Assembly (NCBI GenBank): GCA_036571765.1
Contig: BROE01000001.1
Span: 1,178,001-1,242,000, forward strand
Length of the DNA: 64,000 bases
Source: Plecoglossus altivelis
Lineage: Eukaryota; Chordata; Actinopteri; Osmeriformes; Plecoglossidae
Reading direction: 5' to 3'
Below the pieces are notes generated by a model, which worked only from the letters and a program-made list of their open reading frames with translations, ran no database searches and had not been told where the DNA came from. The position numbers and the translations under genes were made by a program. Shown one piece after another: positions 27,501-39,500 of this stretch; the first letter of the stretch is position 1; the number at the start of each line of letters is the position of its first letter.

Positions 27501-30500
27501 ACCCCTAGACCTATGAATGAACCTCGTCCATTCTTTGAGCCCTATGCACGACCTCCTGGTACACCTCGCCCACACGATAACTACGGGCAGCCATCAAACA
27601 CCCCTAGCCCATCCTCAGACCCGTACTCCCAGATTCCATCCACTTCTCGTCCTGGCGGCATGAACCAGTTTCACCATTCAGGTCAAAGAATGTCCCCTTC
27701 CCACTCCATGGACCCCTATGCCCAGCCGCCTGGTACCCCGCGGCCATCTGCGGGGGAGAGGTTCCCCAAATCTCCAGGAAGCCAGAGAGTATCCATGGAC
27801 CCATACGCAAACGCCCCAGGGACCCCCAGGCCTGGGAGTGGTGACATTTTCTCTCAGCCTGGAGGAACTCCCAGGCCAATGCTGAATGACCCTTATGCCC
27901 AGCCTCCAGGAACCCCGAGGCCAGGCATGGGCCCAGACGGCCTTGGTAGACAGGTGCAGAGGCCTGGGCCCATGATGAACCAGGACCCTTTCTCCCCATC
28001 TCAAGTCCGAATGCAGGAGCCCTTTCAGCATCATGGTTCACTAACGCCCAAGCATTCCAGTGTGCCAGACGAGGGGTTCTCTCAGGTATTGTCCAGACGA
28101 CCCAATCAGATGCCAGTCCACGATACGTACGAGCAGGCGCCTATACACCCTCGGCCACAGCCAACAGAGAGACTGGAGGTGAAGGACCAGCAAGGCATGG
28201 GGAATGCTGTCAATGCAGCACAGGATCCCTTACAGCTGGCTAACAACCCACAACTGTCTGGCATTCCTACGGAAGCTCAGAGTCTCCCCCTGATAGACAG
28301 TGAGGAGAGGCTGAGACAGGTATGATTGCATTCACTGTAGTTTGTTAAAACTCTTAAAACTTTATCCGGGCTGTAGTGTCATTGAGGTTCTATTTTTAGA
28401 TTTGTGTAATATTTGTTACAGTGCAACTGGAGTTGTGGAATCCTTTTGTTTGAAGTCTTCTGATCTTTTTTCTAGCGTCAGCGTATTCGGGAGCTGATTC
28501 TGAAGCAGCAACAACAGAGGAGCGCCATCCGCCAGGAGCGAGGACCGTTGGACCCTTCCGTCAACATGGCTTCTGGCACACCGAGACCCTGGCCTCAGGA
28601 GGGCCACAGCCAGCAGGGGGAGATGTTCAGTCGGCCACCACCTCCATACCCTGGACCAGGTCCAGTGAGAGGCCCTATGAGGTTCCCTGGACCCTTCCTC
28701 GGGGACCAACGGGGACCTTTCCTGAACGAGGGGCAATTTCCCAGGGCACAACATCCTGGGGATCCTAATATCCGACACCAGGGCCCAAGGTATGTTGATT
28801 AAGAAATTGATAAAGACATTATGTGATACATCAAAAAGAGTCTTGTTGGTTACCTGTACAAGGACTACATTTCAAGGATGTGTAGAATGCAGAGAGATCT
28901 CCTTTCTCTTTCAGGTTTGCATTTCCACCTGGAGGTCAAGGACCCCATGGAGGACAGGAGTTTTTTCCCAGAGGGCCGCACCCAATGCAGGATGTTCACC
29001 CCCAGATGAGGCGCTCCATGTCTGTGGACATGGCCAAGTCCATGGGAGGCAACCAGGCCGGGATGCCTCTGCACTTTCACCCTCGAGGAATGCCAGTGCA
29101 GCAACATAACATTATGGGCCAGCCATTCATTGAGCTGAGGCACAGAGCCGTTGAAAACAGGCTTCGTCTCCCCTTTAGCCCTTCAGGACCCATGCAGGCT
29201 AATATGGACCAGAGTGTCCAGCCCCAGAGGCCTCCTGGCCTCATGGGTGGGCCGGAGTTCCGATTCCCTCCAAATCAAGTCCCCAGGATGATGGACCCCA
29301 TGGGTAACCAGAGTGGCCAGATGTCTGCCAGCATGGAAAACCTCCACCAGCAGTCTCAAATGCAGGGCACAGTCATGCCCAGACAGGCACCACTGATGAG
29401 ATCAATGAGCCAGCCTGCTTCTAATGAGACCCAGAGTGTGGCTGGCTCCATATTGCTGCAGGGGCAGGCTGACACAGCCCCCATGACTAGTGGTGAAGGA
29501 GTAGAGGAGAAGCTGGACACGGTGGAATCAGCTGTCAAAGACCTTGAAGACGTCGAGGTGAAAGATCTGGTTGATGCTGACTTGGAGAACCTGAATCTAG
29601 ATCCAGACGATGGCAAAGATTTGGACCTTGAGACAAACGACTTGCATCTTGATGACTTCCTAACTTCAGGGAAGTTCGACATCATTGCGTACACAGATCC
29701 AGATCTGGATGACATCAAGAAGGACATGTTTAACGAAGAACTGGACCTCAGTGACACTATTGAGGATCACAGTGATGCCTCAGACATCCAGAAGGCTTTG
29801 TCAGAGAAGAAAAACTCTAGCGGTGCCACAAATTCTTTCAGTTCAACATCTGGAATGGGAAAATCTGAGCTTTGCGCCAACCAGCCCTCAGCAAATATCA
29901 AACCCGAATCTTGCACCAATCAGAACTTGGCTTCCCTGCCCACCGATCAAAGGATCAAGGAGGAAGTTAAAGATGGTCAGATACCCACAGACGGGACAGA
30001 CCAGCCAGAAGATGAAAGCACCAGTGCTCCAGCTCAGCAGGGGGCGCTCTCTGATTCCACCCCAGTCCTCTCTGGCCTCCTCATCAAACAGCAATCTGAG
30101 GACCGTTTGCTAAATCCCATGGGTGACTCTGTCAAACAAGCTGACAACCAACCCGACCCAAGCGAGACGTCCGTGGATGCTTTTGGAGGTGATCAGGTGC
30201 TGGACCCAAGTGATCTGACCCTGGCCCAGCAAGCCCTGTTGACTTTGGGTCAGCACGGCCAGCAGCATCGGCCCCTGCTGCTGGAGGAACAGCCCCTCCT
30301 CTTGCAGGACCTCCTGGACCAGGAGAGGCAGGAGCAGCAGCAGCAGAGGCAGATGCAGGCTATGATCCGACAGCGCTCCAGCGACTCCTTCTTCCCAAAC
30401 ATAGGTAACGTCACATGCAGGAGTGACCGATGGTCAATGATGGGCAAAATGCACAGTGGACATTACACAACACTGGAACTTAAGTCGCAGAAAACAACTA

Positions 30501-33500
30501 CTACGTATTTATTTATCTTTCTATTTTCAGATTTTGACGCTATCACAGACCCTATTATGAAAGCAAAGATGGTTGCACTTAAAGGTATCAATAAAGTCAT
30601 GGTCCAAAACAACATGGGAATGACACCGATGGTTATGAACAGGTAATCACGGGTTTGGGACTGACCTTTTTACGGTGTTTATAGGTAGCGAAACCTTGGC
30701 TTCAGTGTTTGTCAATTCACAGGTTTCCTCCTGCTCCGGTCACCCCATGTCCTGAAAACAGCCCCATCCCTCCTCCAGTGGTTGGACAGGTGGCAGAGCC
30801 AATAGTCAGTGAAATGTTCCATTCAGTCCTCATTCAACATGCATATACAAGCTTTTGTATGATATTGAAACACAAGGGTTTGACCAAGTTTGACTTTTTC
30901 TCAAAACCAGGATAGCAAGCTGACCTCACAGGTGGTGAGGCCTAACCCCCCGAACTTTGGACCTGGTTTTGTCAGTAAGTGGACCATATCTATAAAATGC
31001 ATTCATATACACTTAGTTTTAAGAATACATGAAAATAATTTAAATTAAGGTGTTAAAAATGCATAATCCAGCGTGAAGATCAACTCTGTCTTCGGAGAGT
31101 CTGTCACTCTCTGTTGTTGTTTGTGTGCATTGATGTGGCACTTTATGTCATGTGATGTGAAGCCAAAAGGCAATTTTCCACCCTGGTAATCCACTCTCCA
31201 ATATGTTTTCCTAATCAAATTAAAACTGTCTCTTAACAGACACCGCTCAGAAGGCCCAGTACGAGGAGTGGCTACAAGAGACCCAGCAGTTGCTGCAGAT
31301 GCAGCAGAAGTTTCTAGAAGAGAAAATTGGCGCTCACAGAAAGTCAAAGAAGGCCCTGTCAGCCAAACAGAGGACTGCTAAGAAGGCTGGTAGGGAGTTC
31401 CCTGAGGAGGACGCCGAGCAGCTCAAACATGTCACCGAGCAGCAGGGTGTTGTGCAGAAACAGCTGGAGCAGGTAACACTCTCAGGCTGTCTGGGTTAAC
31501 AATAGCACCGCAGCCACTCCAGCACACACAGTCTGTCCTTGGTCGCTTGGGTCAGTGAGAAAAGATGTCGTTCTTGCAAGTCCTAGCTGCTTGGAAAACA
31601 ATGGTGGTTCATACGTTTCATGGTGCTTTTTCAACACTATTTGCTCCCGCAGATCCGGAAGCAGCAGAAGGAGCATGCAGAGCTGATCGAAGAGTACAGA
31701 GTCAAGCAGCAGCAGAGCAGCATGCCACCGTCTGGGTTGCCCGCAATGGCGGCTGTGCCAGGGATGCCCCCGATGCAGGGCCCTGTTGGCATGATGCCAG
31801 GAGGACCAGCGATGGGCCAGCCCCCTATGAACCCCATGATGCAGCAGGTGGCTCTCCATCCAGGCCAGCCAAACGCGCCACCACGCATGCCCAACGCCCC
31901 TGGCTGGCATCCGGGAACCCCCATACCCATAGCTGGCCCTGGCATGCCCATGCTAATGCCCCCACAGGTGCCCATGAACAACCCGGCAGCCCAGCCTCCT
32001 CAGATACCAATGGGAAGCCTGCCTCCACACCCACAGATGCCCATAGAGGCCCACCCCCCACAGCCCCAGCAGAAACCTGTTCAGGGAGCCAGCGGCAGCG
32101 GCGTGAAGTTTGATGACAATAATCCGTTCAGCGAGGGCTTCCAGGAGCGGGAGAGGAGGGAAAGGTTGCGGGAGCAGCAGGAAAGACAGAGGGTGCAGCT
32201 CATGCAGGAGGTGGAGCGCCAGCGGGCGCTGAAACAGCGCATGGAAATGGAACAGCAAGGCATGCTGGGGCATGACGGCAGCATGACACCTCTCTCACAG
32301 ATGCCCTTCTTTAACTCGGATCTGCCACAGGATTTCCTGCTACCTCAAAGACCTCCGCAACAACACCACCAGCAGCAGCAACCTGGCCCCATGTTCCCCC
32401 AGCAGCAAGGCATGCAGCCAGGCATGGGCTCCCCCCCCGGGTCCTTCATGCAAGGTGGAGACCGACGGTCCATGATGGCCAATGGGATGATGGGCCAGGA
32501 CCTGGGGCATGGTTTCGGGCCAGATAACCTTGGGATGCAGGGAGGCGGCTTTGGCCAGGGTCAACCTAGGCCGAGAAGGTTCAGTGGGCCTGGAATGATG
32601 CCCCAAATGCCAGGGGAAGGACTTCCTTTTGGACCTGACTCTGCCACTCCTCTACCCTCCAACTTTCCCGGCTCGGGCCAGTCTCTCATCCAGCTTTACT
32701 CAAACATCATCCCGGACGAGAAGGGTAAGAAGAAAAGGAACCGCAAAAAGAAGAAGGACGAGGATGCTGATTCGGTGAAGACTCCTTCCACTCCTCACTC
32801 TGACCTCACCGCCCCTCTGACGCCCTGTGTGTCCGACACCTCCTCCACACCGACCAGGAACACCCATATGTTCGGGGAGCAGGATCTGTCCAGATCCCCG
32901 TTATTGGGCTCCTCCACCCCGGTCCACTCCGAGCTTGAGAGACAGCTGTCTGGCGGTCTTTCCTCCAACATGGCCCGAGCCCAGGCTCTGGAGCAGGATC
33001 GCATCCTCAGCAACATCAAGCTGGAGCAGACAGAGGCCAGCGAGTGCCATGGCCCCCGGGACAGCCAGATGGGCTCGGGTATGGGTGCAGTGAAGGAGGA
33101 GGCCTGGAAGGGGGCCTTGTCCCCTTACCCTGCTGGTCAGAGCCCCTCACACAATGCCAAGGGGGAGGCTGGGAACGAGCTGTTGAAACATCTCCTGAAG
33201 AACAAGAGCACGCCACCCCGGGGCCTGGCCCACCAGAGGTCTGACGAGAGCCTGCGCTCAGAGGAGGAGGAGGCCGCCGACTGCAAGGCCCTGCTCCGCC
33301 AAAGCTCCATGGACAGCAATGGGGTGAGTCTGATTAGTCCTGGTGATGGCTATCTAATTCTCAGCGTGAGTCATAGCCACCTAGCGTGAGTCACTGCCAC
33401 GAAGCATGACTCATAGAGCGATGACGATCCTGTCACAGCAAAATTGGTATGAGTCATGGCACTGATTATGTCAATGAGTCCTTTTTTTGTGTTTCTTCAC

Positions 33501-36500
33501 TAATCTCCTAAAACATTAAAATATAAATCCTGCCAGAATTCAAACCTTTTGAATGATTTTACCTCAAGCAGGACTTGTTCTTTATGTCCCTTATATGCAG
33601 CATATTGAACGGTTTGCTCTGTGTTTTGTCCCCCCCTACAGGCCTTCTCAGACGGCCAACTGTCCGGCCCTCCAGAGTTTCCTGGTCCCTTGCTTCCTGA
33701 ACAAGAAAAGAAGAAAGGCCGCAACAAGAGGGCCCCCAAGACAGGAGAGAAGCCCATCTCTCGCTATAAGAAGAGGAGGAAAGATGGGGAGGAGAAGAAC
33801 CTGGTGCACTCCAGCACAGACACACTGATGACTCAGCTCAAACAGGTGAGGCCCCATCTGATTTGGACCTCCCATTCATCCATCTAGAAAGCAGGTACTC
33901 CAGCTAAAACCTCTAGTTTACACATGAAACGGCTGGAGCCAGAATATCCATGGTATATTTATGGCGTCAGCTGTAAAAAGAGTTGGAAACAAGCTCCCAC
34001 AGTATAGTACTATATGACTATAATTATGACCCAGCAAATGATAGTGACTGTTGAACTCTTTGGGATTAGCTGGGGTTATTATTCCAAAGAATGGTATGGA
34101 GAATTATGATTATGCGATGCCTCTTATTGGTTGAATCCCTTAACAGCTGTATGCCTTTAAAAAAAAGACATTGGAACTACATTTTATACTTTCCATACAA
34201 AAATATGGAGTAGAATTTCAAGAGTTCAAATAGATCCCAACATTATGCTCAATAATTGCATAATTTTGACTTCACTGAGCGAGGAATAATGGTCGAAAAT
34301 TTATGTAATTGACAATATAGACATTATAAAGCTATTTCCCTTGAAGATTCATTGAAATTAAGAACATTAACAAGACAAACTTTGCCCCTAAAACCACGTC
34401 TTCCAGCGATATATAGATATAGATACATATATATTATATATCTATATAGATATACAGATATCTATATACATATATATATACAGATATATCTATATATATA
34501 TAGATATATCTATATAAATCTGTATATATATATCTATATATATAGATATATATAGATATATATACACAGATATATATAGATATACAGATATATATACATA
34601 TATAGATATATATCTATAGATAGATAGATATATATGTATATATATATATACATGTGTGTGTGTGTGTGTATGTATATATGTGTATATAGTGTAAAGGAAT
34701 ACCAGCAGCTGGACTCACCATTAACATTTGTCTTGCACAAGAAGGCTACATATTATATGAAATACAATGCGTCCGTGAGTTGTACATTAGCCCTCATTAA
34801 CATGGTGATAACTGTGCCTGGGCGCCTGTTCGGTCTCCCTCTTCCTCTTTCCCAGCAACTGTCCCTTCTGCCCTTGATGGAGCCCCTGATCGGGGTCAAC
34901 TTTGCCCACTTTGCTCCCTACGGTAGCGGGCAGCTGAACGGAGAGAGCCTCCTGTCTGGAACCTTTGGGAGCGCCTCTCTGGATGGAGTCTCCGACTACT
35001 ACTCCCAGCTGTCCTACAAGGTGGGTCGGAACACGGTACTGCACCCTGCTTCAGAGACGTCTGAATTACAAGTGGAAACGTCTGCTGCAGATTGATTTAA
35101 GATTTCTACTAAAGCAATACCCGCTTTGTTTGGAAATGTGTTTTGTTCAAGTCTGACATGTTTACCATGCTGTTGATGTGAGGAAAGTCTTGCTGTTTCA
35201 AGTAATGCAATGGTACACAACTGCTGTTGTGTTTGTGTGAGAGAGCGTGAGAAGGGCTGTCTGATATACATCTGCAACAGAAGGTGAAAAACACTCTTTT
35301 TCCCCAGCAGAACAACCTGAGCAACCCCCCTACCCCCCCAGCGTCGCTCCCCCCAACCCCCCCGCCTGTCAACCGGCAGAAAATGATCAACGGCTTCGCC
35401 ACCACGGAGGAGCTGGCTAGCAAAGCCGCCGCCATGGGTAAACCACCACGGAGCATAGAACCGATGTGTGGCCATGCACAACGTTCTTTGGCCACAGTCT
35501 TGAGTTCCTGTGTCTGAAATCTTAAAAAGAATGAATTCCACTGCATTAGTATTATGTCTACATGCCCGTCATATCCTGCAGATTGATGACAGTGTTATCA
35601 GGCTGTGGCATAGCTCCATCACTTGTAGCCTGAGGAGCTCATGTCCAGTGTTCCTCCTCTGCACAGTGTCCAAAGGCCTGGTGCCCAAACCCTTCCACGT
35701 CCCGTTCAGGACTGAGGAGGAGCTGCTGGCCCGCGCCTTAGCCCAGGGCCCCAAGACTGTGGACGTCCCCGCTTCTCTCCCCACGCCACCCCACAACAAC
35801 CAGGAGGAGCTTAGGTAACAACCGAACCACCCTCTGTAGAAGCTCTGCCATACAAATACAGTTTAATTGAATTTGTAGCAAAACTCAAAGAGGTGGCCGT
35901 GACCTACTATCAAGTACTCTTCCCTGCCCTTTCTAGGTTGACTGGTGTCACGTGACCATGCACTCACTGGCTTTAACTGATTTTCCCTCCCTGCTTTCCT
36001 CTCCTTCTCCTAGTAGCCGAGGACAGGAGCACTGCAAGGACAGGGACACACCCGACAGCTTCGTCCCCTCGTCCTCTCCCGAAAGTGTGGTCGGCATGGA
36101 GATCAGTCGATACCCGGACCTGTCCTTGGTGAAGGAGGAGCCGTCGTCCCCATGTCTTTCCCCTGTCCTCCCCATGCTCCCCGCTCCCACTGGGATAACA
36201 GGTGACAGGACAGGTGACACCTCTTTCACAGCGGCCTCTGGACCATTCAGTGTTAGATTTTCCAAGAAGAGATTACTGTTAACAGTGACTTTGCAAGACT
36301 CTATAACCTGAAAGAACGTTCTGTCCTGACCCGTCTCCCTGTGTGTACGCTCTTTTGCCTAAAGGCTCACTGACAAGGCTTCAGGACATCAAGACAGAGC
36401 CCTGCAACATGTTCTTCAGTTCTCACTCAGGGCTGCTGTGTGACTCCAAGCCTGGGCTGGTGTCTGTGGCCATCACACTGAGGCCAGCAGCAGCAGAGGT

Positions 36501-39500
36501 GACATGCTCTTTTACTTGCTGTGTCATGTTGAAAAAACGGAAATGCACCGGATCTATCGAGCTTATGTAGCTAGTTGTTGTGGTGTGTGTTGTCTCAAAG
36601 CAAATCTCCTTTGTACTGCATGTAACCTTTACTATCTTTTCTAGTTTATTTTCTTTATCTGTCCTCCTGATTCTAGATCCATTTTCAACAGACCTATATA
36701 GGCCCATATTGTATAAGATGCATTTTAGTGTTTGGAAAAGCCTCTGGTCAAATCAAATGAGATGATTATTATTATTATTTTCTAGCATACTGTACTTATC
36801 TATGTGTGTCCGGTCAAAAAGAAAATGGCTCAGTGGATGTAACCAGTCTACCTTTTGGCTGTTCCAGAACATCACAGGTGTGGTGGCAGCCATATCAGAC
36901 CTGCTGTGCGTGAAGATCCCCAACAGCTATGAGGTCAGCAGCACCCCCGAGCGCGGGCCCCTGGCTATGCTGAGTGGCCTCCGCGTGGGCCCCCACGGCC
37001 TGGAGCACCGGCCCCCTAACGCGCTCTTCCAGGGCCGCGTGGAAATAGGGCCAGCCCCAGGGGGCCAGTCCCTCAGAGCTGGGGGCCCTCAGGGGATCAT
37101 GCAGCATCAGGGGCAGCACATGCCCTTCCAGCCCCACGCTTCAGGTGAGAGGACCGCTTTTTCGGAATGCTTGTCCTTTCGGGAATTAATTTGAAAGAAT
37201 CATGTCTCTTACACCGGGAGCCTTTCTAAAAGACGGGGTGATTTTTAAACCAAATTCCCCCCCACTTACACACGCACACATCCTGGGCGACATGATAAGC
37301 CATGGTTAACAATGTTTACAAACAGTCAATGTTACTGTAGACCCTGTCCGAGACTCGTGATTTGTCTTTCACTGCAAGCCCCTGTGTCTGGGGCCAGGTT
37401 TCTGACGGGTATGGTTATCGATCGTAGACAACGATCCACCTAGCTAATGAAACCAACTAATGATCCTGAAGACTGACCTCACTGCAGTGGCCCTTGCTCA
37501 GTGCTTGTCAAACTGCTCGCCCTGCCCTTAATGAATGTGGTCAGCTCGCTCAAACACTGGCCAACGGGAAAAGTGGACACCCTCATCAAGAGGCTGGTGG
37601 CTTCTAGCCCTTCTCAATTATTTGCTGTAATTTCCTCAGCTTCGAGAGGGTCCTGTAAATTAGTTTTTGTTTTGTTTTTATCTTTGAACCCAATGTGTTT
37701 CAGCTCTGAAGTAATCGTCCTTGGTTTTATCCATTTGGTCCTGGAGTTTCCCTATAATAACAATTCATGTGTATGCTCAGAATGAAATTACGTTTATACA
37801 AAGGTTAATTCATGAATTGTGTAATGGACTGTGGCTGTGTTCCAGGACCTGTCCCAGCCAGGGAGGCTCATCACAGGCCGCCCGGCAGCCCTGGTCCCAA
37901 GCCTCAGTGGTGCTGTAACTGCAAAGTGGTGGTCCTGGGAAATGGAGTTCGCAAGTCCATCAAAGACCTTCTCATACACAAACAGGTAAACCACTAGAGT
38001 CCTTCACTTCAACATTAATGCTAACCTGGTGCCTTTAGTTAGTGTCAAGTTCAATCAGAAGAGTAAATAATCAATAATAATGATGTGACTGAATATATAT
38101 CTCCTTTTCTTATTACCATTATGATTCTATGAATTAGGGTCCGTATGATCCATAAAGTGTGCTGGTTCCATGCAAAAACACTGGCTGAATGTTGTCCTTT
38201 AAGAGGGATGCACAGCTCAAGCATCTATTACTGTAGAAGGGCCTCCTTCTACAGACGGGTCTGGACCTGAGGCCCACACTTCACTTCAAAGGACTTTCTA
38301 ATTCACTGAGTTAGCCTGAAGGCCCACATATACAGACATTCATATGTGTATATGCTCACACACGCACACTACACACACATTATGCTTTGATTATGTAAAT
38401 CCTCCTCATTGGAGTGAAATCAATCTCAGGGCAATTAGGTTGTTATTATGGGTTAAGCGCTGTGCCCCCAGACTCTGGAGTCTGCGAAGGATATTTCAAC
38501 ATGGGAACTAATGTTTGATGTTTATTTGATAAAACTCCCCTCTGACAGTAAATGGCGCACATCAACCAGTTTTTTTTCCATTTGAGTCTCAAGCTTTTTA
38601 GTCCACTTAACTCTCTCTCCCTTTCTCTGTCTGTCCCCTTCTCTCTTTCTCTCACTCTGTCATCCCTCCTGTCTCTATAAACTATTGCTTTCGTCTGGAC
38701 TTGGCCAGGAGCAAGATCGCCAACCTCGACCAGATGAAAACCTGGTCTTCTGCAGCCACAGCTGTTTCCTGCTCTACTCTGCCTCCTCCTCCACGACAAC
38801 ATCCTCCTCACTGCCCCGGCCAGACGCACACACCAAGGTCGGTCCCAGCAACACCCCTGAAACAAAACCAGTCACTGAGATGCGAGATGCGGCCACACTA
38901 GTAGGTGAATATATTCAATGGATGACTTTGTTTCCTTTCTCCTCCTAGGACTCTGTGTCTCTCCTGCCAGAGTGTGAGCAGAAGGAGAGCCTGTCCAAAG
39001 CCCAGCACCAGTACAGCAACAACATGTCCTCCCTAGACGTCCACTGCCTGGCCCAGCTGCAGCCCAAACACTCGCCGCCGCCCACCCCTCCCATCCCCTT
39101 TCCTTCCGCCAGCGATGCTCCCAAGGCCGAGGCCAAGTCGGACGCCATCAAGGTGACAGTGAAGCTCAAGGCACGGCCTCGCCCCCACCACCATGCTCAG
39201 GACTCCTGGCACCAGGGGAAGAGACAGAAGGGCCTGCGCTGGAGGAAGTGGAGCATCCAGGTGGTGGTGCCCAGGGGGAACTCCCAGCTTCCGGACGAGG
39301 ACAAGATCGATGAGCTCCTGCGGAAGCTAGGCGCCTCCCTGCGTCCCTCGGCCCTGCTCCGCGACCAGCGCCGCTGCTGCTTCTGTCACCAGCTGGGGGA
39401 CGGTGTCACCGACGGCCCCGCCCGGCTCCTCAACCTGGACCTGGATGTGTGGGTGCACCTCAACTGTGCCCTGTGGTCCACCGAGGTGTATGAGACCCAG

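Noticed and set aside
34409..34740. Open frames of Tyr/Ile repeats on both strands
   Set aside because: Generated by the AT microsatellite.
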